The notes below the pieces were generated by a model. That model ran no database searches. It saw nothing but the letters and a program-made list of their open reading frames with translations, and was not told the origin of the DNA. A program made the position numbers and the translations under genes. From DATAVB01 sp040414495 (lineage in GTDB: Bacteria > Actinomycetota > Actinomycetes > Mycobacteriales > QHCD01), in contig JBEDUI010000060.1 in assembly GCA_040414495.1 (NCBI GenBank), positions 1 through 64,000 of the forward strand: a stretch of 64,000 bases of DNA, read 5' to 3'. Shown here one piece after another: positions 38,732 through 47,497 of the stretch (positions within the stretch are counted from its first letter, which is position 1; each line of letters starts with the position of its first letter).

Positions 38732-40069
38732 ATGATGTCCTGGTTGCGTAGAGCTGGCGTGTGCATGGCGGCTGTCGTCGCGTTGGCGGGATGCTCCACC
38801 GCGGTACGGGGAAAAGGACAAGCCGCGGGCAACCAGCCGGCGCCGCCCACCTCCTCCTCGTCGTCGGACGCCCCGAGTTCGCCGGACGCGCCGAGCTCAT
38901 CGGGTGGGTCGTCAACGCCGCGCGTTCCGCTGTCCGGTGCGATCATCGAGAGCCATCGGCTCGGTCCGTACCAGGTGTCGCCGGACGACATCTTTCACGT
39001 GAAGCAAGACACGTGCCAGATTCCGAAGGGGCCGTTCCCGTCGGTGTCACAGGCCGAGAGCCTGGTCTTCGGTGACAACTCCGGCACGCTGCTCAAGATC
39101 GGCGGATACGTCACCGGGTGGTTCAACTGCTTCAACATCAAGGGCGCCAAGAACTCGATCGGTGGCGTGCTCGGCGTGATGGAGGCCTACGACGAGTCGC
39201 ACGCCAAGCTGATGGCGCAAGCCCTCGCGATCAGCACCTCCGGCGGTAAGGCCAAGAGCTCGACCCTGCCCGGCCTGCCGCAGGCGTACGTCGGCGTCTA
39301 TCCGACCAGCGATGCCAGCAACTCGGCCATCAACGGCCTGGTGGTCGAGGGCCGGATGGTCGTTTATGTCGACATCGACACCGGCACCACCCCTGGCGGC
39401 CAGGGCCGGTTGGACACGGTGCGCGGCATGGCGTCCAACCTGATCCGCAAGGAACTGGCCAAGATCAAGTCGTTCACGCCGACCCCGGCCGACAAGATCG
39501 GCAAGCTCGACGACGACCCGCAGCAGCTGGACGCCAAGACGTTGCAACCGGCCGGTGACCCGGACTGGAGCGCGGGCGGCTACTCGGTGCAGACGTACTC
39601 GGACGTAGCGACCGACGCGGCCAAGGAAGTGCCGGTGCTGAAGGAAAACGGCATGACCGAGGCGTACTACCGCACCGGCGTTCCCTCCGGTGAGACGAAC
39701 ACCCAGCTCGGCGCGGTCAGCCTCTACGAACTCAAGGACAAAGCGGCGGCCAAGCGGGTCCAGAGCTTCGAGCTGAAACTGGCCAAGGAGACCGACAAGA
39801 CGACGACCGGCCTCCCGCTACCGAAGGGCAAAACGCGCAAGGGCGCCCCTGTCGTGCCGAAGGACATCACGTGCCTGCTCAGCTATCCGAACGGGACGAG
39901 CGATTTCCACGAGTTCCGGCACGACTGCTGGGTGGTCGCGGGTCGGTACGTGGCCCAGGTCGATCTGTACTGGAGCGCCGAGGACTCGAAGGTCGCGCAC
40001 ACCCGGTCCAAGGACAGCAGCCGGGTGCTCAAGATGGTCGACGACCAGCTGAAACTCACGCCCCAATAG
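38732..40069 (+). CDS. Predicted secreted lipoprotein of unknown function
   Basis: This 445-residue protein begins with a type II signal peptide (SWLRRAGVCMAAVVALAGCSTA; lipobox LAGC, Cys at about residue 21). A Pro/Ser-rich linker follows (about 33-68), then a large extracellular domain with two similar halves (GLPQAYVGVYPTSDAS / FHEFRHDCWVVAGRYVAQVDLYWSAED). I do not recognise a catalytic motif. It may belong to an actinobacteria-specific lipoprotein family. It sits directly upstream of the rplM promoter and is likely a single transcription unit. Confidence 0.8.
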   Translation: MMSWLRRAGVCMAAVVALAGCSTAVRGKGQAAGNQPAPPTSSSSSDAPSSPDAPSSSGGSSTPRVPLSGAIIESHRLGPYQVSPDDIFHVKQDTCQIPKGPFPSVSQAESLVFGDNSGTLLKIGGYVTGWFNCFNIKGAKNSIGGVLGVMEAYDESHAKLMAQALAISTSGGKAKSSTLPGLPQAYVGVYPTSDASNSAINGLVVEGRMVVYVDIDTGTTPGGQGRLDTVRGMASNLIRKELAKIKSFTPTPADKIGKLDDDPQQLDAKTLQPAGDPDWSAGGYSVQTYSDVATDAAKEVPVLKENGMTEAYYRTGVPSGETNTQLGAVSLYELKDKAAAKRVQSFELKLAKETDKTTTGLPLPKGKTRKGAPVVPKDITCLLSYPNGTSDFHEFRHDCWVVAGRYVAQVDLYWSAEDSKVAHTRSKDSSRVLKMVDDQLKLTPQ

Positions 40070-40097
40070 TTGTTAAGGCGCACCGACTGACCTCGTT

Positions 40098-40126
40098 TTG
40101 ACCCTCGTGTGGCGAGCCAGTATCCT
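40098..40126 (+). promoter_or_regulatory. Promoter of the rplM-rpsI(-glmM) operon
   Basis: TTGACC (40098-40103), a 17-bp spacer and TATCCT (40121-40126) make the best consensus promoter in the window. Transcription from about 40133 gives a leader of about 115 nt. Confidence 0.75.
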
Positions 40127-40159
40127 CGCCAGTCGGTATGCAAATGCGTTGTCCATGTT

Positions 40160-40200
40160 CATCGCATGGGGCCCATCGCATTGGGGGCCTATCGCATAGG
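40160..40200 (+). promoter_or_regulatory. rplM leader with three ATCGCAT mini-hairpins
   Basis: ATCGCAT recurs at 40161, 40175 and 40191, each in a GGGGCC-like context. Each copy can close a tiny hairpin (CAT-CGC-ATG, CCCA-TCGCAT-TGGG, CCTAT-CGC-ATAGG). The array lies in the 5' leader, between the promoter and rplM. L13 leader RNAs that regulate rplM-rpsI are known in other phyla; whether this is an equivalent is untested. Confidence 0.45.
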
Positions 40201-40248
40201 CTCGCCGCACACCTATCCGGTTGACCATCACAGCAAAGGCGATAAGCC

Positions 40249-40692
40249 GTGCCCACGTACAGTCCGAAACCCGGTGAAGTTACGCGCCGTTGGCACGTCA
40301 TCGACGCGACCGACGTCGTGCTCGGTCGGTTGGCGAGCCAGACCGCGACCCTGCTGCGGGGTAAGCACAAGCCGCAGTACGCGCCGCACGTCGACACCGG
40401 GGACTTCGTGATCGTCGTCAACGCCGAGAAGGTGGCGCTGACCGGCAACAAGCGGCAGTCCAAGATGGCCTACCGGCACTCCGGTTACCCGGGCGGTCTG
40501 TCGGCCAAGAGCGTCGGCGAGCTGCTCGAGACGCGGCCGACCCGCGTTGTGGAGCAGGCCGTGAAGGGCATGTTGCCGAAGGGTTCGCTGGGCCGTAAGC
40601 AGCTCTCGAAGCTGAAGGTCTACGCGGGCGCCGAGCACCCCCACGCCGCGCAGCAGCCGGAACCGTACGAGATCAGCCAGGTCAGCCAGTGA
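40249..40692 (+). CDS. rplM: 50S ribosomal protein L13
   Basis: This 147-residue early assembly protein has WHVIDATDVVLGRLASQTATLLRGKHKPQYAPHVDTGDFVIVVNAEKVALTG and the signature LETRPTRVVEQAVKGMLPKGSLGRKQLSKLKVYAGAEHPHAAQQP. The start is GTG at 40249. It shares GTGA with rpsI, indicating coupling. Confidence 0.96.
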   Translation: MPTYSPKPGEVTRRWHVIDATDVVLGRLASQTATLLRGKHKPQYAPHVDTGDFVIVVNAEKVALTGNKRQSKMAYRHSGYPGGLSAKSVGELLETRPTRVVEQAVKGMLPKGSLGRKQLSKLKVYAGAEHPHAAQQPEPYEISQVSQ

Positions 40693-41258
40693 GCGAACCC
40701 GAGGACGTTGTGACCACATCCGATGACACCGAGCAGTACGACGTCGACTCGACGCCTGAGCCGCTGACCTCCTCGGTCGGCGCGGCGGTCGGCTCCGCTG
40801 ACCAGGGCGACGTCCCGACGCCGGCCGCGGTCGGCCCGGGCGCCACCACCCCGGTCGCCACCCGTCGTCGTCCCGGCCCGCCGCAGACCGTGGGCCGCCG
40901 CAAAGAGTCGGTGGTGCGAGTGCGGCTGCTCCCGGGCACCGGCAACTTCACGCTCAACGGCAAGACGCTCGACGCGTACTTCCCCAACAAGGTGCACCAG
41001 CAGATCGTGAAAGAGCCGCTGGTCACGCTGGAGAAGGCCGAGCAGTTCGACGTGGTCGCCACCCTGCGCGGCGGCGGCACCACCGGCCAGGCCGGTGCGC
41101 TGCGACTGGCCCTCGCCCGGGCGCTGGTCGAGAACGACCCGGATGACCGCCCGGCGTTGAAGCGGGCCGGCTTCCTGACCCGGGATGCTCGGGTGAAGGA
41201 ACGTAAGAAGTACGGCCTGAAGAAGGCCCGCAAGGCGCCTCAGTACTCCAAGCGGTAG
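40689..41258 (+). CDS. rpsI: 30S ribosomal protein S9
   Basis: The S9 body (about residues 63-189) is canonical, with GRRKESVVRVRLLPGTGNFTLNGKTLDAYFP and the C-terminal RAGFLTRDARVKERKKYGLKKARKAPQYSKR that reaches the P-site tRNA. An N-terminal extension of about 60 residues, acidic then Ala/Pro-rich, is typical of actinobacterial S9 but long. GTG at 40689 overlaps the rplM stop. glmM starts 16 bp later. Confidence 0.95.
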   Translation: MSEPEDVVTTSDDTEQYDVDSTPEPLTSSVGAAVGSADQGDVPTPAAVGPGATTPVATRRRPGPPQTVGRRKESVVRVRLLPGTGNFTLNGKTLDAYFPNKVHQQIVKEPLVTLEKAEQFDVVATLRGGGTTGQAGALRLALARALVENDPDDRPALKRAGFLTRDARVKERKKYGLKKARKAPQYSKR

Positions 41259-41273
41259 TCGGGCGCCAACCTT

Positions 41274-42605
41274 ATGGGCCGCCTCTTCGGCACTGATGGC
41301 GTACGTGGCCTGGCCAACGGTGATCTGACACCAGAGTTGGCGATGGCCGTGGCTGTGGCCGCGACCGGGGTGCTGGTCGAGTCCGACGCGTCGCACCGCC
41401 CGGTCGCGTTGGTCGGCCGGGACCCGCGCGCGAGCGGCGAGATGCTCGAGGCCGCGGTCGTGGCCGGGCTGACCAGCGCCGGTGCGGACGTACTGCGGGC
41501 CGGTGTGGTCCCCACGCCGGCCGTCGCGTACCTGACCGAGGACACCGGCGCCGACCTTGGCGTGGTGCTGTCGGCCAGCCACAACCCGATGCCCGACAAC
41601 GGCATCAAGCTCTTCGGCCGCGGTGGTCTGAAGTTGCCCGACGTCGTCGAGGACGCGGTCGAGGCGCACATGCACACTCCGGTCGCGCGCCCCACCGGCG
41701 AGTCGGTCGGCCGGGTCCGGGAGCTACCGGACGCCGCGCAGCGGTACGCCGACCACGCCCTGGAGAACCTGCCGCACCGGCTGGACGGACTGCGAATCGT
41801 CGTCGACTGCGCCCACGGCGCCTCGGCCGGCATCGCGCCGGAGGTGTACCGACGGGCCGGGGCCGAGGTCACTGCGATCGGCGCCGAACCGGACGGCCTG
41901 AACATCAACGCCGGCTGCGGGTCGACCCACCTCGAACCGCTGATCGCGAAAGTCCGGGAAACCGGCGCGGATATCGGCATCGCCCACGACGGGGACGCCG
42001 ACCGCTGCCTGGCCGTGTCGGCCACCGGTGATGTGGTCGACGGCGATGCGATCCTCGCCATTTGCGCGCTGGCGCTGCAGGAAGCGGGCCAGCTGCGCGA
42101 GGACACGGTCGTGGCGACCGTGATGAGCAACCTCGGCTTCCACCACGCCATGCACAAGCACGGCATCTCCGTACTCACCACGCCCGTAGGCGACCGGTAT
42201 CTGCTCGAGGCGCTGCGCGAGGGCCGACTGTCTCTGGGCGGCGAGCAGAGCGGACACCTGGTCTTCGCCGACCACGCCACCACCGGCGATGGCATGCTCA
42301 CCGCGTTGTGGTTGCTCAGCCGGATGGCGGCGACCGGCAGCCCGGTGGCGGAGTTGGCCGGCGTGGTCGAACGGCTGCCGCAGGTGCTGCTCAACGTCAA
42401 GGTGGCCGACAAGGCCCGGGTCTCGGTGGCCCGTGAGGTCAGCGACGCGGTCGAAGCGGCCAGTGCCCGGCTCGGTTCCGACGGCCGAGTGTTGCTGCGG
42501 CCCTCGGGCACGGAGCAGTTGGTACGGGTGATGGTGGAGGCGCCGACCGAGGCCGAGGCCGATGCGGTTGCCCGTGGCCTGGCGGAGATCGTCGCCCGCG
42601 TCTGA
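41274..42605 (+). CDS. glmM: Phosphoglucosamine mutase
   Basis: This 443-residue enzyme interconverts glucosamine-6-phosphate and glucosamine-1-phosphate on the route to UDP-GlcNAc. It has GRLFGTDGVRGLAN at the start, the phosphoserine loop LSASHNPMPDNGIKLFG (Ser at about residue 101), metal-binding DGDADRCLAV, the sugar-binding GGEQSGHLVF, and phosphate-binding RPSGTEQLVRVMVEAP. It is linked to glmS (48985) by function, but hyp genes intervene. Confidence 0.96.
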   Translation: MGRLFGTDGVRGLANGDLTPELAMAVAVAATGVLVESDASHRPVALVGRDPRASGEMLEAAVVAGLTSAGADVLRAGVVPTPAVAYLTEDTGADLGVVLSASHNPMPDNGIKLFGRGGLKLPDVVEDAVEAHMHTPVARPTGESVGRVRELPDAAQRYADHALENLPHRLDGLRIVVDCAHGASAGIAPEVYRRAGAEVTAIGAEPDGLNINAGCGSTHLEPLIAKVRETGADIGIAHDGDADRCLAVSATGDVVDGDAILAICALALQEAGQLREDTVVATVMSNLGFHHAMHKHGISVLTTPVGDRYLLEALREGRLSLGGEQSGHLVFADHATTGDGMLTALWLLSRMAATGSPVAELAGVVERLPQVLLNVKVADKARVSVAREVSDAVEAASARLGSDGRVLLRPSGTEQLVRVMVEAPTEAEADAVARGLAEIVARV

Positions 42606-42715
42606 GCCCGCCATTGATAGGGGCGAAACTCAGCTAGTGCCCGCCCGCTTCGGCCGGTGTTACGGTCCGCTCGCGGCCGGTCCCGGCCGCGCGGCGCACC
42701 CGCGGGCGGTGATCG

Positions 42716-45004
42716 TTGACGACACCAGAGGGCACAGGTGGCGTGCCGCGCGAGCGCCGACGGGTGAACGTCGCCGGCGTGGTTCAGGGCGTCGGTTTCC
42801 GGCCCTTTGTGTACGCGCTGGCCCGCCAGCTTGGGCTTTCGGGCTCGGTGTGCAACACCTCGGCCGGCGTGATCGCCGAGGTCGAGGGCTCGGCCGATGC
42901 GGTCGCCGAGTTCTGCCGGCGGGTACGGACCGACGCGCCGCCGCTGGCCGTTGTCGCCGACGTGCGCTGGCAGGCCGTTCCGGTCCGCGGCGGCACCGAA
43001 TTCCGTATCGACGCCTCGCGCTCGGCCGGTGGTCGCACCCTTGTCTCGCCCGACGTGGCGATCTGCGCCGACTGTCTGCGTGAGCTGACCGATCCGGCCG
43101 ACCGCCGCTACCGCCATCCGTTCATCACCTGCACGAACTGCGGCCCCCGGTTCACGATCATCACCGGGCTGCCGTACGACCGCGCCGCCACCACGATGGC
43201 CGGTTTCCCGATGTGCCGGCGGTGCGCCCGCGAGTACGCCGACCCGGCCGACCGCCGCTACCACGCCCAGCCGATCGCCTGTCCGGACTGCGGTCCGCGG
43301 CTGTTCCTCGACGACGGCAGCGTCGGCGACGACGCGCTGGCCGGCGCCCGTTCTCTGCTCGCCGCGGGTGCCGTGGTCGCGGTCAAGGGCCTGGGCGGCT
43401 ACCACCTGGCCTGCGACGCCGGTAACGAGAGCGCCGTGGCGACGCTGCGCAAACGCAAGGACCGGGGCAACAAGCCGTTCGCGTTGATGGTGCCGGAGCT
43501 CGCCACCGCCCGGGACCTGGTCCGGGTCGAGGGCGCCGAGGCCCTGCTGACCGGGATCCGCCGGCCGATCGTCCTGCTGGAACGCCTGGCGGGCGCGCCG
43601 ATCGCGGACGCGGTTGCACCCGGCAACCCGGACCTGGGCGTCATGCTGGCGTACACCCCGCTGCACGTGCTGCTGTTCGGTCTGCCCGGTGATGCGCCCG
43701 GCCCGCGGGCGCTGGTGATGACCAGCGGGAACGTCGCTGGCGAGCCGATCGTGACCGACGATTCCGAGGCGCGGATCAGGCTGGCCGGGCTGGCCGATGC
43801 GTTCCTCGGCCACGACCGCCCGATCCACGTACCGTGCGACGACTCGGTCATCCGGGTGGTGGACGGGCTCGAACTTCCGGTCCGTCGCTCGCGGGGATAC
43901 GCCCCGTTCCCGGTCGCGTTGCCGGTCCCGGTGACCCCGGCGCTGGCGGCCGGTGGCGATGAGAAGAACACGTTCTGCCTGGGCGAGGATCGGTACGCCT
44001 GGCTGTCGGGGCACGTCGGCGACATGGACGATCTGGCTACGTTGCGGGCATTCGACGCCGCCCGGACGCACCTGGCCGCGCTGACCGGGGTCGAGGCGCG
44101 GACCGTGGTCGCCGATCGGCATCCCGGTTATCGGAGCGCGTCGTGGGTCGCCCGGTCGGGGCCGGTCGTCCGGGTGCAGCACCATCACGCTCACATCGCC
44201 GCGGTCATGGGGGAGCACGGGGTGACCGGGCCGGTGATCGGGTTCGCGTTCGATGGCACCGGTTACGGCGACGACGGCGCGGTCTGGGGCGGTGAGGTCC
44301 TGCTCGGTGGGTACGAGGCCGTCGAACGGGTCGCGCATCTGGCGTACGTCCCGTTGCCCGGTGGTGATGCCGGGGTACGTAACCCGTGCCGGATGGCATT
44401 GGCCCACCTGCATGCGGCCGGCCTGCCCTGGGACGCCGACCTACCCAGCGTGGCGGCCTGCACCGAACGGGAACGGTCGATCCTGGCCGCTGCGTTGCGG
44501 CGCAACCTCGGCTGCGTACCGACATCGAGCATGGGCCGGCTCTTCGACGCGGTAGCGTCGCTGGCCGGGGTCTGCCAGCGGATCGGGTACGAGGCGCAGG
44601 CCGCTATCGAGCTGGAAGGCCTGGCCCGTAAGGCAATCGGGCGGTGCGGCCCTGGATACGCCTTTGGCGTGGGCGAATCCGAATTCGATCCGGCCCCGGT
44701 GTTGGCCGCGGTGGTCGCCGATATTCGGGCCGGTACGGAAAAAGCGGTGATCGCGGCCCGGTTCCATCTGGCCGTGGTCGAATTGATTGCGGCGCTGGCC
44801 GATCGGGCCCGAGCAAGGACAGGACTGTCCACAGTGGCGCTCTCGGGCGGGGTTTTTCTCAACACCGTGGTCACTTCCGGGACGACCCGGCGGCTCACCG
44901 AGCGTGGTTTCACCGTGCTGCGGCACGAGAAGGTTCCGCCCAGCGACGCGGGGCTGGCCCTGGGCCAGTTGCTGGTCGCGGCCGCGGTCAACCAAGGGAG
45001 GTAG
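42716..45004 (+). CDS. hypF: Hydrogenase maturation carbamoyltransferase HypF
   Basis: This 762-residue enzyme makes the carbamoyl group from carbamoyl phosphate that becomes the CN ligands of NiFe hydrogenases. Its domain order is acylphosphatase (VVQGVGFRPFVYALARQL, about residues 22-39), two zinc fingers (CADCLRE...CTNCGPRF and CRRCAREY...CPDCGPRL), a YrdC-like domain (GLGGYHLACDA, about 225-235) and a Kae1-like domain (VQHHHAHIAAVMGEHG, about 487-502). Start TTG 42716 has little ribosome site; in-frame GTGs at 42743 and 42764 are alternatives. It is followed 2 bp later by hypC. Confidence 0.93.
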   Translation: MTTPEGTGGVPRERRRVNVAGVVQGVGFRPFVYALARQLGLSGSVCNTSAGVIAEVEGSADAVAEFCRRVRTDAPPLAVVADVRWQAVPVRGGTEFRIDASRSAGGRTLVSPDVAICADCLRELTDPADRRYRHPFITCTNCGPRFTIITGLPYDRAATTMAGFPMCRRCAREYADPADRRYHAQPIACPDCGPRLFLDDGSVGDDALAGARSLLAAGAVVAVKGLGGYHLACDAGNESAVATLRKRKDRGNKPFALMVPELATARDLVRVEGAEALLTGIRRPIVLLERLAGAPIADAVAPGNPDLGVMLAYTPLHVLLFGLPGDAPGPRALVMTSGNVAGEPIVTDDSEARIRLAGLADAFLGHDRPIHVPCDDSVIRVVDGLELPVRRSRGYAPFPVALPVPVTPALAAGGDEKNTFCLGEDRYAWLSGHVGDMDDLATLRAFDAARTHLAALTGVEARTVVADRHPGYRSASWVARSGPVVRVQHHHAHIAAVMGEHGVTGPVIGFAFDGTGYGDDGAVWGGEVLLGGYEAVERVAHLAYVPLPGGDAGVRNPCRMALAHLHAAGLPWDADLPSVAACTERERSILAAALRRNLGCVPTSSMGRLFDAVASLAGVCQRIGYEAQAAIELEGLARKAIGRCGPGYAFGVGESEFDPAPVLAAVVADIRAGTEKAVIAARFHLAVVELIAALADRARARTGLSTVALSGGVFLNTVVTSGTTRRLTERGFTVLRHEKVPPSDAGLALGQLLVAAAVNQGR

Positions 45005-45006
45005 CG

Positions 45007-45330
45007 ATGTGTTTGGCGGTGCCGGGAAAGGTCGTGGCGATCCGCGACCAGGATGACACCCGAATGGCCACAGTGGATTTCGGTGGCATTGAAAAAGACG
45101 TATGCCTGGAATTCGTACCTGATATAGAAATTGGCGATTACACGATCGTCCACGTCGGATTCGCGTTGCAGCGGCTCGATGAGGAATCAGCGCTGCAGAC
45201 GCTCGAACTGTTCCGGCAGCTGGGCGAAATCGACGCCGAGTTCGGCGATGCGTGGGGCCGGGCCGCCGCCCAGGCCGGCGCGCAGCGACCGGACGGCGCC
45301 GGGTCCTCCGGAGAGGGGGTGCGGACATGA
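45007..45330 (+). CDS. hypC: Hydrogenase maturation chaperone HypC
   Basis: This 107-residue protein begins MCLAVPGKVVAIRD. Cys2 and the following motif are the family hallmark; Cys2 binds the Fe(CN)2CO intermediate with HypD and delivers it to the hydrogenase large subunit. The core ends near residue 80. A Gly/Ala-rich tail of about 25 residues is extra. The stop shares ATGA with the hypD start. Confidence 0.92.
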   Translation: MCLAVPGKVVAIRDQDDTRMATVDFGGIEKDVCLEFVPDIEIGDYTIVHVGFALQRLDEESALQTLELFRQLGEIDAEFGDAWGRAAAQAGAQRPDGAGSSGEGVRT

Positions 45331-46442
45331 AGTATCTCGACGAATTCAGCGATCCCGAGTTGGCCAGGCACCTGGTCGACGATATTCACGCCACCACGAC
45401 CAAACCGTGGGCGATCATGGAAGTCTGCGGTGGACAGACGCATTCGATCATCCGGCACGGGATCGACCAGTTGATTCCGGACGAGATCGAAATGATCCAC
45501 GGACCGGGCTGTCCGGTCTGTGTGACGCCACTGGAAATCATCGACAAGGCACTGGAGATCGCGGCCAGACCAGACGTCACGTTCTGCTCATTCGGCGACA
45601 TGCTGCGGGTTCCGGGCAGCGGGCGGGATCTGTTCCAGATCAAGAGCGCCGGCGGTGACGTCCGGGTCGTGTATTCGCCCTTGGATGCGCTGAAGATCGC
45701 GAAAGCGAATCCGGACCGGCAGGTCGTCTTCTTCGGAATCGGGTTCGAAACCACCGCCCCGCCGAACGCGATGACCGTCTATCAGGCGCAACGGTTGGGA
45801 ATTGCGAACTTCAGCCTGTTGGTGTCGCACGTGCTGGTGCCGCCCGCCATCGCGGCGATCATGGAATCGCCGTCCTGTCGGGTGCAGGGATTCCTCGCCG
45901 CCGGGCACGTGTGCAGCGTGATGGGCACCCGCGAATACCCGCCGCTGGCCGAACGGTACGAAGTGCCGATCGTCGTCACCGGTTTCGAACCGCTGGACAT
46001 TCTGGAGGGAATTCGCCGTACCGTACATCAGCTCGAAAGCGGCGAGCACACTGTGGACAATGCGTACCAACGGGTCGTGCTCCCGGAGGGAAACGTTGCG
46101 GCGCAGGCAATGCTGGCCGACGTGTTCGAGGTGACCGACCGGGCCTGGCGCGGGATCGGCACGATTCCGGCCAGCGGCTGGCGGTTGTCGCCGAAATACC
46201 GCGAATTCGATGCCGAATACCGGTTCCAGGTCGGTGATATCGATACGAAGGAATCGACGATCTGCCGTAGCGGCGAGGTATTGCAGGGCCTATTGAAACC
46301 GCACGAATGCGAGGCATTCGGCACGTTGTGTACACCCCGCAACCCGTTGGGCGCGACCATGGTCTCCAGCGAGGGCGCGTGCGCGGCGTACTACCTGTAC
46401 CGGCGGCTGGAAAACGAAAAAGAGGTGAGCTCCGTTGGCTGA
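45327..46442 (+). CDS. hypD: Hydrogenase maturation factor HypD
   Basis: This 371-residue Fe-S scaffold protein assembles the Fe(CN)2CO unit with HypC. It has EVCGGQTHSIIRHG (about residues 33-46), HGPGCPVCVTPLEIID, GFETTAPPNAMTV, and the C-terminal cysteines (CRSGEVLQGLLKPHEC...FGTLCTPRNPLGATMVSSEGACAAYY) that hold a 4Fe-4S cluster. ATG at 45327 overlaps hypC by 4 bases, and the end overlaps hypE by 8. Confidence 0.94.
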   Translation: MKYLDEFSDPELARHLVDDIHATTTKPWAIMEVCGGQTHSIIRHGIDQLIPDEIEMIHGPGCPVCVTPLEIIDKALEIAARPDVTFCSFGDMLRVPGSGRDLFQIKSAGGDVRVVYSPLDALKIAKANPDRQVVFFGIGFETTAPPNAMTVYQAQRLGIANFSLLVSHVLVPPAIAAIMESPSCRVQGFLAAGHVCSVMGTREYPPLAERYEVPIVVTGFEPLDILEGIRRTVHQLESGEHTVDNAYQRVVLPEGNVAAQAMLADVFEVTDRAWRGIGTIPASGWRLSPKYREFDAEYRFQVGDIDTKESTICRSGEVLQGLLKPHECEAFGTLCTPRNPLGATMVSSEGACAAYYLYRRLENEKEVSSVG

Positions 46443-47493
46443 CCAGCTCGACATCACCGGTTGGGTGTGCCCAGTGCCATTGCGGGACCAACCGTCGGTC
46501 GTGATGGGACACGGTGGTGGCGGTGCGATGTCGGCCGAATTGATCGAGCACCTTTTCGTACCGGCATTCGGCAACCCGATTCTGGCCGGGCTGGCCGATT
46601 CGGCTGTTGTGTCAATGGGTGCGGAGCGGCTCGCGTTCTCGACGGATTCGTTCGTGGTGCGGCCGTTGTTCTTCCCCGGCGGCAGCATCGGCCACCTCGC
46701 CGTCAACGGCACGGTCAACGACCTGGCCTGCAGCGGCGCCGCGGCGGCGTACCTGTCGTGCGGCTTCATCCTCGAGGAAGGGGTCGACCTGGCGGTCGTC
46801 GGACGGGTCGCGGCCGACCTGGGGGCGGCCGCTGAACGGGCCGGCGTACAGGTCGCGGCCGGTGACACCAAAGTGGTCGACGCCGGGCACGGCGACGGCG
46901 TGTACATCAATACGGCCGGCATCGGCCTGGTGCCCGACGGGGTGGATATCCGGCCGCAGCGGGCCCGGCCTGGCGACGTACTGATCGTCAGCGGTGTGAT
47001 CGGGGTGCACGGGGTCGCGATCATGAGCGTGCGGGAGGGCATCGAGTTCGGTACGGAAATCCAGAGCGACAGCGCGCCGTTGAACGGTCTGGTCGCGGCA
47101 ATGCTTGCGGCCACGCCCGACATCCACGTGCTGCGCGATCCAACCCGGGGTGGCCTCGCGACCTCGCTCAACGAGATCGCCGCGGCCGCAGGCGTCGGCA
47201 TGCAGTTGGCCGAACGCAGCCTGCCGGTTCCGATGGAGGTCGCCAACGCCTGCGCGTTCCTCGGGCTGGATCCGTTGTACGTGGCCAACGAGGGCAAGCT
47301 GGTCGCGATCGTGCCGAAGGAGCAGGCCGATGTCGTACTCGCCGCGATGCAGGCGCATCCGCTGGGCAAGGAGGCGGTCATCATCGGCGAGGTGGTCGAT
47401 GAACACCCGGGCATGACCGTCACCCGGACCGCGCTCGGCGGGACCCGCGTGGTCGACACACCGATCGGGGAGCAGCTGCCGCGTATTTGCTGA
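46435..47493 (+). CDS. hypE: Hydrogenase maturation factor HypE
   Basis: This 352-residue enzyme dehydrates the carbamoyl group carried on its C-terminal cysteine to a thiocyanate. It has the N-terminal VVMGHGGGGAMSAELIEHLF, ATP-binding GVDLAVVGRVAADLGAAAERAGVQVAAGDTKVVD, and the strictly conserved terminal PRIC. TTG at 46435 has the strong site AGAGGTGA 7 bases upstream and overlaps hypD. It converges on the next minus-strand gene with only 4 bp between stops. Confidence 0.94.
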   Translation: MADQLDITGWVCPVPLRDQPSVVMGHGGGGAMSAELIEHLFVPAFGNPILAGLADSAVVSMGAERLAFSTDSFVVRPLFFPGGSIGHLAVNGTVNDLACSGAAAAYLSCGFILEEGVDLAVVGRVAADLGAAAERAGVQVAAGDTKVVDAGHGDGVYINTAGIGLVPDGVDIRPQRARPGDVLIVSGVIGVHGVAIMSVREGIEFGTEIQSDSAPLNGLVAAMLAATPDIHVLRDPTRGGLATSLNEIAAAAGVGMQLAERSLPVPMEVANACAFLGLDPLYVANEGKLVAIVPKEQADVVLAAMQAHPLGKEAVIIGEVVDEHPGMTVTRTALGGTRVVDTPIGEQLPRIC

Positions 47494-47497
47494 GGTT

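Noticed and set aside
41240..44413. Long antisense frame opposite glmM and hypF
   Set aside because: It spans two well-supported genes on the other strand and encodes repetitive Arg/Pro/Ser-rich sequence; a codon-bias shadow.
42716..47493. A complete hydrogenase locus
   Set aside because: Only maturation genes hypF, C, D and E are present; no structural subunits or hypA/hypB in the window.
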